A stretch of DNA of 64,000 nucleotides from Litchfieldia sinesaloumensis (GCF_900156865.1 NZ_LT732529.1:1205784-1269783), one strand, 5' to 3'; counted from the stretch's first letter, positions 37,682 through 47,322 are shown. Notes: generated by a model not told the origin, from the letters alone. Program-made: numbers and translations.

Positions 37682-38437
37682 CTAGTCATGGATTTCTAAT
37701 ACAACTGGGCAATGATCACTCCCCATTACGTGTGAATGGATTTGCGAATCTTTAAGTCTTTCTTTGAAATGCTCTGATACAATAAAGTAATCGATACGCC
37801 AGCCAATATTTCTTTCACGTACATTACGCATATAGCTCCACCATGTGTATTGATCGGTCGTGTCAGGATAAAAATGTCTAAAGGAATCAATGAACCCTGA
37901 TTGAAGTAAATCTGTCATTTTTCCACGTTCTTCATCTGTGAAGCCTGAGTTTCCACGATTTGATTTTGCATTTTTTAAATCGAGATCAGAATGAGCAACA
38001 TTTAAATCTCCACAGAGCACGATTGGCTTTCTCTCATTTAATTGCAGTAGATACTCGCGAATTCGGTCCTCCCAATCAAGGCGAAAATGAAGTCGTGCTA
38101 AATCTCTTTGCGAATTCGGGGTATAAACATTGATTAAGTAGAACTCATCAAATTCTAGTGTAAGAATGCGTCCCTCCGACTCTTCATTAAGGTCTCCCAC
38201 ACCATATGAAACGGAGAGTGGTTGTTGCTTTGTAAAAACAGCCGTACCTGAATAACCCTTTTTAACCGCGTAGTTCCAATACTGATGATAGCCTTTGAGG
38301 TCAAGATCAATTTGCCCTTCTTGAAGCTTGGTTTCCTGCACACAGAAAATATCAGCATCCATTTCTAAAAAATAATCCATAAACCCTTTTTTCACACAAG
38401 CCCGAAGGCCGTTAACATTCCAAGATACAAGTTTCAT
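37682..38437 (-). CDS. exoA: exodeoxyribonuclease III / AP endonuclease
   Basis: A 251-residue EEP-family nuclease. Motifs: WNVNGLRA, CVQETKL (metal-binding Glu), YTPNS, CGDLNVAH and C-terminal GSDHCPVVLE (catalytic Asp-His). Acts in base-excision repair at abasic sites. 24 bases downstream of an SDR gene on the same strand, possibly co-transcribed. The ATG is about 14 bases after GAGAGGA. Confidence 0.95.
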   Translation of the reverse strand: MKLVSWNVNGLRACVKKGFMDYFLEMDADIFCVQETKLQEGQIDLDLKGYHQYWNYAVKKGYSGTAVFTKQQPLSVSYGVGDLNEESEGRILTLEFDEFYLINVYTPNSQRDLARLHFRLDWEDRIREYLLQLNERKPIVLCGDLNVAHSDLDLKNAKSNRGNSGFTDEERGKMTDLLQSGFIDSFRHFYPDTTDQYTWWSYMRNVRERNIGWRIDYFIVSEHFKERLKDSQIHSHVMGSDHCPVVLEIHD

Positions 38438-38461
38438 AATCTTTAAAGCTTCCTCTCTATG

Positions 38462-39196
38462 TTACTCCTCATATATCATTTTTCTCGTCATGCCACCATC
38501 AACGACTAGATTAATCCCAGTTACAAACTTATTTTTCACATCGGTTAAATAAAGACACGCATTTGCAATGTCTTCCGGTGTACCGACTCGTTTAGAAAAA
38601 TGCTGTTCATGATCAATTTTACGAAGTTCCTCATAGTTCCCTGTTTCAATCCACCCTGGTGATATCGCATTTACTGTAATTTGATATTCTGAGAGAGATG
38701 CGGCTAGAGCATGAGTAATTGCAACAATTCCACCCTTTGTCGCTGCATAGCCTTCTGAATGGGGCTCAGACATTATCGCCCTTGTTGAGGCAATATTAAC
38801 AATGGCTCCACCACTTTCTTTCATATATCTTGCTGCTTCTCTAGAACACAAAAATACACTACGTAAATTTGTATGAATCACATCGTCCCATTCTTCGATG
38901 GTAACTTCGAATGGTGATTTAAATAGGTTTTTACCTGCATTGTTTATTAAAAAATCAATTTTACCATAAGTTTGATAGGTTTGGTTCATTAAATGGATAA
39001 TCTCTTGTTCAAGTCTTACATCTGTTTTTATAAAAATGGCTTCAGCACCTTGCTCATTAAGTTCATGTGTTAGTTTTGTTCCAGCTTCAACGTCCATATC
39101 AGCTAATACGACTCTATCCCCATTTTTTACATAGGCAGTTGCAATTCCTCTTCCAATTCCGTTGGCTGCTCCAGTTACCATTCCTACTCGACTCAT
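38462..39196 (-). CDS. SDR family oxidoreductase
   Basis: A 244-residue classical short-chain dehydrogenase. TGAANGIGRG cofactor motif at residues 8-17, Asp after strand beta-2 (ADMD, favouring NAD), NNAGK, Ser in NIASTRA and YAATKGG (Tyr-x3-Lys). Typical of glucose-1-dehydrogenase/3-oxoacyl reductase-like proteins; substrate unknown. AGGATGG precedes the ATG. Confidence 0.88.
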   Translation of the reverse strand: MSRVGMVTGAANGIGRGIATAYVKNGDRVVLADMDVEAGTKLTHELNEQGAEAIFIKTDVRLEQEIIHLMNQTYQTYGKIDFLINNAGKNLFKSPFEVTIEEWDDVIHTNLRSVFLCSREAARYMKESGGAIVNIASTRAIMSEPHSEGYAATKGGIVAITHALAASLSEYQITVNAISPGWIETGNYEELRKIDHEQHFSKRVGTPEDIANACLYLTDVKNKFVTGINLVVDGGMTRKMIYEE

Positions 39197-39328
39197 TTAA
39201 TCCACCATCCTGTTTATTATTCTTACTAAACTTCCCTTCCCATTATAATCGACGAAGTCTATCTGGCAAAATAAAACAGAGATTCAATGATTACTAGCAT
39301 GATAAAATAGCGTGGAGGAGTGATAAAC

Positions 39329-40300
39329 ATGGGGAGAAAATTGTTAGTTGTTATTTTATTTATCTGTAGTTTACCTATTCTATTAAGCTTAGACCCTATC
39401 ACATATAACTCTTCTTACAAAGCGATGTATGAATCTCCTGAAGGGATTCGATTTCTAAGTTATTCTGAAAGCTGGAATGAACCACAATTAGAAAACCTAT
39501 ATCAAGAACTGATAAAAAATAAACATGGTGAGGAGATTTACCTGCTACAAGAAGTACGTGTAATGGGTGGTTCCTCTCCTACAAATGAACGAATTACAGG
39601 GATTTATCACCCACTGATTAGTAGCATTACTCTTTATAATGGAGATCAACATAATGATGTATCGGAATACAGGAATACATTGTCACATGAATACGGTCAT
39701 CATTTTGCGTATACGTATTTTCCTTCTCATCATTTTCCGTTTTCTAAATGGGCGAAGCTTAGAGGTTTAGATGATGTGCCTGTCCATTGGAACTCGTTTT
39801 TAAATTATTCTCTTACTGTTCATGAATGGCAACCACAAGAGATTTTTGCTGAAGATTATGTGCTGCTATACGGTGCAAGCGACAGAGTTGAACTAGAACA
39901 AGATGTCTATACCAATGAAGGATTTTATATGCGTACCCAGCATAAGAACCAGAAACTTGATAATGTACTTGGAAACGAAGAACTACATCGTTTCATCGAA
40001 AATGAGACAGGAATTCGTATCGACGAGGATCGAAAATTAAAAACTCCAGAACTAACAGCAGTCTCAGAAGAAAATCTCACTTTTTCAGTAGAGAAGAAAA
40101 AGGATGTTGCTTACCGATTAAATGGAGGAGACTATGAATTGTATTCCATTACGGATGACGAAAGTGGTATACTTACTTTTTCGAATATAGACATTACTGA
40201 AAATAAGGTTATTTCTATTGATGTTCTTGATTTAACTACGTCAATCGGCTATCGTACAGATGATATCCGACTACATTTAGAGGAATTGATAGAAAAATAA
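39329..40300 (+). CDS. secreted HExxH zinc-metallopeptidase-like protein
   Basis: A 323-residue protein with an N-terminal signal-type segment (KLLVVILFICSLPILL). The zinc motif HEYGHH is at residues 120-125 (HExxH) and a likely third ligand lies about 50 residues later in EIFAEDYVLLYG, a gluzincin-like arrangement. The C-terminal 90 residues look like a beta-rich domain. I do not recognise a named family. ATG 39329 has GGAGGAG eight bases upstream; a GTG at 39320 is in frame but lies on the RBS. Monocistronic, next to mntR. Confidence 0.75.
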   Translation: MGRKLLVVILFICSLPILLSLDPITYNSSYKAMYESPEGIRFLSYSESWNEPQLENLYQELIKNKHGEEIYLLQEVRVMGGSSPTNERITGIYHPLISSITLYNGDQHNDVSEYRNTLSHEYGHHFAYTYFPSHHFPFSKWAKLRGLDDVPVHWNSFLNYSLTVHEWQPQEIFAEDYVLLYGASDRVELEQDVYTNEGFYMRTQHKNQKLDNVLGNEELHRFIENETGIRIDEDRKLKTPELTAVSEENLTFSVEKKKDVAYRLNGGDYELYSITDDESGILTFSNIDITENKVISIDVLDLTTSIGYRTDDIRLHLEELIEK

Positions 40301-40357
40301 CCGAGTTTCATTATATAATGGTAGTGTAATGTCTTATGATGTTTTGGAAAGGCGGTA

Positions 40358-40780
40358 ATGACGATTCCGACACCGAGTATGGAAGATTATTTAGAAAAAA
40401 TATACTTATCAATTCAACATAAAGGGTACGCTCGAAGTGTAGATATTGCGTCTTCATTAAATGTCCTCCCTTCCTCCGTTACAAAAATGATGCAGAAGTT
40501 GGATGAAGAAGGGTTTGGGATTTACGAAAAATATAGAGGCTTTGTCCTTACTGAAAAAGGAACGTCTGTAGCAAAAAAACTAGTTGAAAAACATGAAATG
40601 CTTGAAGACTTTTTGAAAATGATTGGCGTTCAAGATAAAAATATCTATGAAGAAGTAGAAAAGCTAGAGCATTACATTAGCAAAGAAACTTCTCTATGCT
40701 TGACGACCTTGATTGAATTCTTTGAAGAGAATCCTTCAGTAAAAAAAGAATACTTACAGTATCGAAATCAAAAAATGTAA
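40358..40780 (+). CDS. mntR: manganese-responsive repressor MntR
   Basis: A 140-residue DtxR-family regulator. HTH region SVDIASSLNVLPSSVTKMMQ-like, followed by a wing (YEKYRGFVLTEKG). Mn2+ ligands of B. subtilis MntR are all conserved: Asp and Glu in SMEDYLEKIY, His in KHEMLE, and Glu/Glu/His in EEVEKLEHY. It lacks the SH3 domain, as MntR does. It represses manganese uptake when Mn2+ is sufficient; no mntH or mntABC in the window. Confidence 0.93.
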   Translation: MTIPTPSMEDYLEKIYLSIQHKGYARSVDIASSLNVLPSSVTKMMQKLDEEGFGIYEKYRGFVLTEKGTSVAKKLVEKHEMLEDFLKMIGVQDKNIYEEVEKLEHYISKETSLCLTTLIEFFEENPSVKKEYLQYRNQKM

Positions 40781-40811
40781 AAAAGCTCAGAATGCCTGAG
40801 CTTTTTTATTT
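40781..40811. terminator. bidirectional terminator
   Basis: AAAAGCTCAG (40781-40790) and CTGAGCTTTT (40796-40805), with T-runs both ways, between mntR and the convergent sigma/anti-sigma gene. Confidence 0.92.
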
Positions 40812-42836
40812 TACCTGTATTTGAATGACATCATCTAAATAAGTCGTTCCTTGATAACCATGTATTTGAATCAAATTTGGAACAGCTTTTTCATCAGGAT
40901 TTTGACTTTGAAGTTCAATTTCAAAGCGAGTTGGGACATGTCTTATAGTGTCTCTCCCCCGCTTTACCGCATGTTCATAAAAATCAAAGTCCTCACTACT
41001 ATAGATAGTACCGTCTTGGTCAACAAAAACACTTTCTTGTTCCATCATTCCCATTGAGAACACATTTTGTGTATTTTTATTAAGAAAATCGAAGTGGAAT
41101 GAATCAAAGGGACGATTTTCAATCTCACCAGTGGACACTTTAATGTTCGTTGTTTTATCTCCAACATGTAGCTCATCAATGGAAATTTCACTTCCTAAAT
41201 AATCAAAGGTTTGCGGAAAGCCTTTGTCTATGTCAATTTCCATAATTTGAGAGTCGTTAACGTAATAAGATAGTGAGGTAAAGTGTATCTTGATTTCATC
41301 AGGATCTTCAAAGTAAAGAGAATCAAAGTTGTTTATGAAAGACATCTTATCTCCACTACCATTTGAAAGTGGAAAATTACCAGCGAAAGGATCAACTTTT
41401 ACGACTTTTTCCTCCGTCTTAATCTCTGAAATAACCAATTCATGGATAAATTTATTGTGATCTAATTCTGGTTTAATTCCATATTGGAGGACAGTTGCAG
41501 TTGGAGCAAGAGTAAGTTTCTCAAATTCTACCGGTATACCCCCCACTTTTGCTTTTGCTGCTAAGGGATACTCCTTTGAGGGTTGCTTCACCACCGGAAT
41601 TTCAAAATTCCAATGGCCATTAACAAAAGCATCGTCATCATAAGGGTTGAGCCAGCTTTCAATCGATGAATCGGTTTCAATCTTTTGTAACTTTGATATG
41701 TTCAGTTTGATCGTTTGATTGTCATCTTTAATCGGTAATAAACTAATTTTCCCTTTAAAAATGTCTTCGTCTGTTTCGACTGGTTGAACAGGTAACGAGT
41801 TAATAGGGTAATTTCGTGTTTCCAAAACTTCTCCTTCATTGGCGATGAAAGCTCCAACCCAAGAATTGATACCAAGCTTTTCTTCATCTCTTAAATTTTC
41901 AACTTCATAATAAATCAGGGTCTGGTAGTCGTCAGCGATTGCACTTTTTATAGTAACCCTAACTCCATTGTTTTCCTGCTCAAGATTTAACTCTTCACCT
42001 AGACCATATTTTAAAAATTCTAGTAACTGCTCATCTTCTTGATCACGAAAGTCTAACCAGGAATAATAAAGAAAAGTAAAGCCATTTGTCAAATAAGCAA
42101 TTAAAAGCATAGCTACAATAGAAGAAGTGATACCAGCACTTATTCCGATCCTTTTTCTTTTTTTCCTATTATTCATTTCCTCTAACTCATCAAGGCTCAT
42201 CAATACAGGATCCAAGAAATCAGCAGGAACGTGGATAGCTTCGGCTACATCGATACATTCAGCAATCGTCTTTTGAAAAGCAACAAGTCCAATTTGACAG
42301 ATTTGGCAAGTGTGTAGGTGAATTTCAAGTTCAATTTTATCTGAACGGTTTAATGTTCGATTGATATAATCAATAAATGTATATTGATAATGACTCACTT
42401 CTGCCCCACTTACGCTTTGAATACCATTTTGTATATTTTCTTTAACATTCTCGACTGAAGTGCCGAGAACGATAGCAATCTTTTCGTGAGGTAGTCCAAG
42501 GACATATGTTAAAACCAATTCATCTTTATAATTTGGATCAACTTGGTCGAATAGCGAACCATCTGGGGTAGCATCTTTTCTTTTTTTACATTCCTCCAAA
42601 AAGACAGAGATAAGCCAATTCTCGATAGAAGCATTGTTTTTTTGCTTCGCTACTTCTACATGAACTTTTTTTATCGTATCGAAGAAAACAGTTTGAATGT
42701 CTTCTATGTTTGTCGAATAGACAAAGGCTAACTTATACAAGCTGTTTTTCCTTTGATTAAACCATTTTATGATTGCTCTAATGTCTTTTTTCCGTATCTT
42801 CATTAGTAGATCAGGGTCTGTTTCCGATATGAACAC
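40806..42836 (-). CDS. sigma-like / zinc anti-sigma / extracellular-domain fusion
   Basis: A 676-residue protein with three parts. Residues about 12-85 resemble ECF sigma region 2, and 97-142 resemble region 4 (LVLTYVLGLPHEKIAIVLG, SVENVKENI). Residues 150-195 hold a zinc anti-sigma signature, H173-x3-C177-x2-C180. A membrane helix (229-250) leads to about 425 extracellular residues of DUF4179/DUF5643-like, beta-rich character. Usually the sigma factor and its membrane anti-sigma are separate genes; here they form one frame. Start GTG 42836, nine bases after AAAGGGAGAG. Monocistronic between terminators. Whether the sigma part binds RNA polymerase is unknown. Confidence 0.75.
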   Translation of the reverse strand: MFISETDPDLLMKIRKKDIRAIIKWFNQRKNSLYKLAFVYSTNIEDIQTVFFDTIKKVHVEVAKQKNNASIENWLISVFLEECKKRKDATPDGSLFDQVDPNYKDELVLTYVLGLPHEKIAIVLGTSVENVKENIQNGIQSVSGAEVSHYQYTFIDYINRTLNRSDKIELEIHLHTCQICQIGLVAFQKTIAECIDVAEAIHVPADFLDPVLMSLDELEEMNNRKKRKRIGISAGITSSIVAMLLIAYLTNGFTFLYYSWLDFRDQEDEQLLEFLKYGLGEELNLEQENNGVRVTIKSAIADDYQTLIYYEVENLRDEEKLGINSWVGAFIANEGEVLETRNYPINSLPVQPVETDEDIFKGKISLLPIKDDNQTIKLNISKLQKIETDSSIESWLNPYDDDAFVNGHWNFEIPVVKQPSKEYPLAAKAKVGGIPVEFEKLTLAPTATVLQYGIKPELDHNKFIHELVISEIKTEEKVVKVDPFAGNFPLSNGSGDKMSFINNFDSLYFEDPDEIKIHFTSLSYYVNDSQIMEIDIDKGFPQTFDYLGSEISIDELHVGDKTTNIKVSTGEIENRPFDSFHFDFLNKNTQNVFSMGMMEQESVFVDQDGTIYSSEDFDFYEHAVKRGRDTIRHVPTRFEIELQSQNPDEKAVPNLIQIHGYQGTTYLDDVIQIQVK

Positions 42837-42920
42837 AATTTATGTCTCTCCCTTTGTTAAAACAATTCTTATCTTCATTAGTTCAACATAAAGGTCGTGA
42901 ATCCCTTTTGAAATCAATAA

Positions 42921-42952
42921 AAAAAGACTAAACCTGAATAGATTTAGTCTTT
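42921..42952 (-). terminator. terminator after yndM
   Basis: AAAGACTAAA (42923-42932) pairs with TTTAGTCTTT (42943-42952); T-run on the minus strand. Confidence 0.85.
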
Positions 42953-42959
42953 ATAACGA

Positions 42960-43409
42960 TTATTTCTTTTTTAAATCCTCTGTTTCATTCTCATACTCTT
43001 CCGCAAATTCAGTTTGATAGCTAGGTCTAAATTGCGGTCTTGTCTGTGACTGCTCTTCCGTATTATCAAGTACTTTGTTTTGCATATACGAGTGAAATAG
43101 TGCCTCTGCTAAGGAAATTAAACCGGCTGCTGCAAGGGAAGCTGTTATTAATGCCGATGTATTTTCCATAAACATTGTACTTAAGATCCATATGGCAAAA
43201 AAAGTGAGGCCAAAGTCTGCAATTGTTGCTACTACATTCCCTGTTCTTGGTAAGGTAAATAAATCACCAACTACGTAAGCGAGTCCTGTTACGAGTATAC
43301 TCATAAGTATAATTTCCCCAAAGGAAGCGCCTCTAAATATGCCAAAAAGAGAGAGAAGTACAATGGAAATCATGATAAATTTTATCCCAAGCGCTTTAGC
43401 GTGCTTCAT
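42960..43409 (-). CDS. yndM: YndM family (DUF2512) membrane protein
   Basis: A 149-residue protein with four hydrophobic segments (residues 8-115) and a hydrophilic Gln/Glu-rich tail ending EDLKKK. The pattern GDLFTLPRTGNVVATIADFG is characteristic of DUF2512/YndM. Function unknown; sporulation-associated in some Bacillus. GGGTGATG precedes the ATG. Confidence 0.85.
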   Translation of the reverse strand: MKHAKALGIKFIMISIVLLSLFGIFRGASFGEIILMSILVTGLAYVVGDLFTLPRTGNVVATIADFGLTFFAIWILSTMFMENTSALITASLAAAGLISLAEALFHSYMQNKVLDNTEEQSQTRPQFRPSYQTEFAEEYENETEDLKKK

Positions 43410-43516
43410 CTTTCTACATCACCCTTTATCTTCTTATTTAGACTTATCTTTTGATGACAGTCGGTAGAATATAAAAGGTAATTCTTGGTCACCTTAGGTT
43501 ATCATCGTAAACTTGG

Positions 43517-43643
43517 GGTGATTTCCGCTACTGGCACTCGCTTTCCGCGGGCGAGGCTTGAGCCTCCTCGTCACTACGCTCCTGTGGGGTCTCAAGTCTT
43601 ACGCTTTTCCCGCAGGAGTCTCGTGCCATACGCTCCAATCATC
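43517..43643. repeat. interspersed GC-rich element, family A copy 2 (127 bp)
   Basis: Inverted relative to copy 1. Ends GGTGATT (43517-43523) and AATCATC (43637-43643). Shares long blocks with copy 1, such as CTCGCTTTCCGCGGGC and ACTCCTGCGGGAAAAGCG (complement). Sits downstream of the ABC exporter operon. Confidence 0.9.
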
Positions 43644-43687
43644 GGCGATAATATCACAAGAACCCATTAGCAAAATAAAATACCAAT

Positions 43688-45484
43688 CTATATGACTTGA
43701 TTTTCTAGTTGGCTGGTATATAAGTTGTGGTAATAGCCTTTTTGCTGTAATAGTGTGGTGTGATTTCCTCGTTCGACTATTTCTCCATCTTTTAAGACAA
43801 TGATTTGGTCTGCCTTTTCAATTGTATTTAAGCGGTGTGCAATGATGAAGCTTGTTTTCCCTTTCATCAGGCGCTGTAATGCTTCTTGAATTTTCATTTC
43901 CGTTACGGTATCTATGCTGCTTGTTGCTTCGTCTAAGATTAAAATCGATGGATTTGCAAGGATTGCCCTAGCAATAGAAAGAAGCTGTTTCTGTCCTTGG
44001 CTAATACCGCTTCCGTCCTGATTTAAAATCGTTTTGTATTGATTTGGAAGTTTCATGATAAACGAATGAGCATTTGCTAATTTAGCCGCTTCAATCACTT
44101 CATCATCAGTAGCATCTAATCGACCATAGCGAATATTGTCCAAAATCGATGCTTGGAATAGATAAACATCCTGAAGTACAAACCCCATATTATTACGGAG
44201 GCTTTCCCTCGTTAATGATGAAATGTCAATTCCATCAATCGTAATCGAGCCAGAATCAGGTTCGTAAAACCGGGATAATAAATTGATAATCGTTGTTTTA
44301 CCAGCACCTGTTGGTCCCACAAAAGCAACAGAGTTTCCAGATTTTACATCAAATGTCACACCTTTAATCGTGTTCCCATCCGTCTCATAGGAAAAATGAA
44401 CATGTCTAAATGCAACATCACCTTTAATTTGATTTACTTTTCTTGCTCGCTTCTCATCCTTGGCTTCAACCTCTTCATCTAATACATCAAAAACCCGCTC
44501 GGCTCCTGCAATAGCTGAAAGAAGCGTATTAAATTGATTGGCTAGATCATTGAGTGGCCGTGTAAACTGTCTAGAATATTCTGCAAAAATGACAATCGTA
44601 CCGATCGTGATATGCCCATTTAACGCTAAGATTCCACCTACGCCGGCGATAATAGCAAAGCTTAAATTGTTTAATACGTTCATTAGTTTTGGAATAAAAC
44701 CGGAGTAGGCTTGTGCATAATACCCTGCCTTTTTGAGCCTTTCGCTCTTTTCTAAGAACTCATTAATAACCGTTTCTTCCTGTGAAAAAGTCTTCACAAT
44801 CCGTTGACCCGAGATTGTTTCCTCGATATACCCGTTTAGTTCTCCTAGATGCTTTTGCTGTTCTTTAAAGAGTTTCCCTGTTCGTTTTGTGATCCACTTT
44901 ATCCCAAAAAACATGATTGGAATAATAATCATCGTAATTAACGTTAGTAATGGACTTAACCAAAGCATAATGGCAACTGTTCCTACTAGTGTAAGTACAC
45001 TCGAAAAAATTTGGATAACTGACGTATTTAGCGTCGAACTAACATTTTCAATATCGTTTGTGATTCGGCTCATAAGTTCGCCGTGCTGTCGTTTATCAAA
45101 AAAATGGATAGGTAAGCGGTGTAATTGTTCAAATAGCTCAGTCCGCATCGAGAAGACGGTATTTTGGGCAATTCCTACCATCCAATAGTTTTGGTACCAA
45201 AGAGATAAAGAATGTAGGATATAAACGACTCCTAGTCCCACTAAAAGAAGAAGGATTCCTCTATGGTCGTTGGTTACAATATACTCGTCAATACCTCTAC
45301 CTAACAAAAATGGACCAAGGAGGCCAAGACCAGAACTTGCTACAACCATAGCAAGAACAGCAATCAATAATTTGTGATTAACTGCAAGATAAGCCCATAT
45401 TCTTTTTATTGTTCCGATTCTGTCCTTCGATGATTGCGGTTTTTTGCCGTGCTTTTGCTGTGGACGATTAGTTCGCACCGACAT
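43688..45484 (-). CDS. ABC exporter half-transporter, canonical ATPase site (YfiC-like)
   Basis: A 598-residue fusion of an ABC exporter membrane domain (six helices, about 35-330) and a nucleotide-binding domain: Walker A GPTGAGKTT, signature ISQGQKQ (non-LSGGQ), Walker B ILILDEATSSID with the catalytic Glu, and switch IAHRL. ATG 45484 (MSVRTNRPQ) follows GGGGGGA; longer starts lie in the upstream gene. It overlaps the partner gene by 17 bases. The pair is a heterodimeric exporter, probably multidrug type, as B. subtilis YfiB/YfiC. Confidence 0.9.
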   Translation of the reverse strand: MSVRTNRPQQKHGKKPQSSKDRIGTIKRIWAYLAVNHKLLIAVLAMVVASSGLGLLGPFLLGRGIDEYIVTNDHRGILLLLVGLGVVYILHSLSLWYQNYWMVGIAQNTVFSMRTELFEQLHRLPIHFFDKRQHGELMSRITNDIENVSSTLNTSVIQIFSSVLTLVGTVAIMLWLSPLLTLITMIIIPIMFFGIKWITKRTGKLFKEQQKHLGELNGYIEETISGQRIVKTFSQEETVINEFLEKSERLKKAGYYAQAYSGFIPKLMNVLNNLSFAIIAGVGGILALNGHITIGTIVIFAEYSRQFTRPLNDLANQFNTLLSAIAGAERVFDVLDEEVEAKDEKRARKVNQIKGDVAFRHVHFSYETDGNTIKGVTFDVKSGNSVAFVGPTGAGKTTIINLLSRFYEPDSGSITIDGIDISSLTRESLRNNMGFVLQDVYLFQASILDNIRYGRLDATDDEVIEAAKLANAHSFIMKLPNQYKTILNQDGSGISQGQKQLLSIARAILANPSILILDEATSSIDTVTEMKIQEALQRLMKGKTSFIIAHRLNTIEKADQIIVLKDGEIVERGNHTTLLQQKGYYHNLYTSQLENQVI

Positions 45485-47207
45485 GCTGTGGTCCCCCCTC
45501 TCCAAATTGCGTTTCATACACCTTCTGATAAAATGGTGAGGAATGTAATAACTCCTCATGACTACCTGATGCGATCAATTTCCCATCTTCTACAAGTAAA
45601 ATCGTATCAGTTGCCATTGCCGTGTATATTTTTGACGTTATAATCAACGTAGTACACGAAACATTTTTTAGTTCTTCCAATAGTTTTGCTTCAGTTTTTA
45701 AATCCAATGCACTTGTGCTATCGTCCAATAATAATATTTTTGGATTTCGTATAAGAGCTCTTGCAATCGATATTCGCTGCTTTTGACCACCAGACAGGTT
45801 TACACCCTTTTGTCCAATTACGGTATCATATTGCAATGAAAGCTTTTCAATGGTTTCATGAATTTGCGCCCGCTTAGCAGCCATAATCATTTCTTCCATT
45901 GTCGCATCCTGTTTTCCCCATCGAATATTTTCCTTAATGGTCCCAGTAAATAAAAGTGCTTCCTGCGGAACATAGCCAATTTGTTTTCGAAGCTCGTCGA
46001 GTTTTCTAGCTTTAACATCAATTCCATCGATTAAAACGCTTCCTTGACTTACATCATATAAACGTGGAATTAATTGAAACAAGGATGTTTTGCCTGAACC
46101 CGTCGCTCCAAGAATAGCAACCGTTTCACCTGGTTTTACTGAAAATGAGATGTCCTGTAGCACCTTTGTATTTGTTCCTGGATAAGTGAAATCAACATTT
46201 GAAAACGTTATTGCACCTTGTGGGTTGTTTACACTTTTTACATTGGAAACGGATTCTGTTAAATCAACCTCGGTATCTAATACATCAAGGACACGGTCTG
46301 AAGAAGCTTTTGCCCTTGAAAAATGCATGATAATCCAAGAAAAAACACCTAACGCACCAGTAATCCGAGTTGTATAGTTGATAACTGCTACTACTTCCCC
46401 TACTTGCACACTTCCTGAACTCACATCAAGACTACCGAACCATAGGATTGCGATAATACTTCCATTCATTAAAAGCAAAAGAACCGGCATTGTGATTTCG
46501 ATAAGGCGGAGCGAGGTAATTGTACGTTCTTTCAACTCTTCATTTGCGTTGAAGAAGCGCTTTGTTTCATGTCTCCAGCTTACAAAGGCTTTAATAAGTT
46601 TCATACCCGATAGGTTTTCTCGCATCACACCATTCACAGTATCTAATTTCTGTTGAACGGATTGGAAAAGCCTTCTCGCCTTAGTCATCACAAAAATGAG
46701 GAACAAAACTAAAAATGGGATTGTGACGATTAGCATCATCGCAAGTTTCGGATTTACGAGAAACGCCATGATCATCCCGAAAATAATGAGCATTGGAGCG
46801 CGGATGGCAATACGCAGACTCATAAATACTGTATTCTGCAGTTGAGTGACATCATTCGTCATTCTCGTAATCAAAGTTGCCGTTTCAAATTTCTGTAGAT
46901 TGGCGAAGGAGAAAGATTGGATTTTACCAAACAATTCTTTCCTAACGTCATAAGCAAAGCTCTGACTTGTATGTGAAGCAAAGAAGGAATTGACAATTCC
47001 TGAAATAAAAGCAACCAGAGAGATCGCAATCATGATTCCTCCCCACTTCATTACAACAGAGAGATCCTTTTGCAAAATACCATCGTCGATAATTTTTGCA
47101 ATTAGAAGTGGTTGTACAAGTTCTACTGCCAACTCGACGAATGTTAAAAACAATGCCACTGCAATCGCGAGTCGGTAAGGTTTTAAAAAGGTTAAGATTC
47201 TAAACAT
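45468..47207 (-). CDS. ABC exporter half-transporter, degenerate ATPase site (YfiB-like)
   Basis: A 579-residue membrane-ATPase fusion: six N-terminal helices (about 15-300), Walker A GATGSGKTS, signature LSGGQKQ, Walker B ILLLDDSTSALD. The residue after the Walker B Asp is Asp instead of the catalytic Glu, and the switch position reads ITSKI where a His is expected, so this subunit carries the degenerate site of an asymmetric heterodimer. TTTGGAGG precedes the ATG. First gene of the two-gene exporter operon. Confidence 0.9.
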   Translation of the reverse strand: MFRILTFLKPYRLAIAVALFLTFVELAVELVQPLLIAKIIDDGILQKDLSVVMKWGGIMIAISLVAFISGIVNSFFASHTSQSFAYDVRKELFGKIQSFSFANLQKFETATLITRMTNDVTQLQNTVFMSLRIAIRAPMLIIFGMIMAFLVNPKLAMMLIVTIPFLVLFLIFVMTKARRLFQSVQQKLDTVNGVMRENLSGMKLIKAFVSWRHETKRFFNANEELKERTITSLRLIEITMPVLLLLMNGSIIAILWFGSLDVSSGSVQVGEVVAVINYTTRITGALGVFSWIIMHFSRAKASSDRVLDVLDTEVDLTESVSNVKSVNNPQGAITFSNVDFTYPGTNTKVLQDISFSVKPGETVAILGATGSGKTSLFQLIPRLYDVSQGSVLIDGIDVKARKLDELRKQIGYVPQEALLFTGTIKENIRWGKQDATMEEMIMAAKRAQIHETIEKLSLQYDTVIGQKGVNLSGGQKQRISIARALIRNPKILLLDDSTSALDLKTEAKLLEELKNVSCTTLIITSKIYTAMATDTILLVEDGKLIASGSHEELLHSSPFYQKVYETQFGEGGPQHVGAN

Positions 47208-47296
47208 ATAAGGCCTCCAAATTATGTACCAATCACATATACTTGAAATTCTGAATTATCTTAATCATACAATATAATGAATTATTATTATAGAAA

Positions 47297-47322
47297 AAAA
47301 ACCAAAAGCTAGAGGCTTCTGG
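47297..47322 (-). terminator. terminator overlapping the MFS stop
   Basis: ACCA-AAGC and GCTT-TGGT arms (47301-47322) with a mismatch, followed by a run of seven or more T on the minus strand. Confidence 0.8.

Noticed and set aside
43485-43670. 61-codon plus-strand frame inside the family A copy 2
   Set aside because: Composed of the repeat; Arg/Pro-rich translation is a by-product of the GC-rich element.
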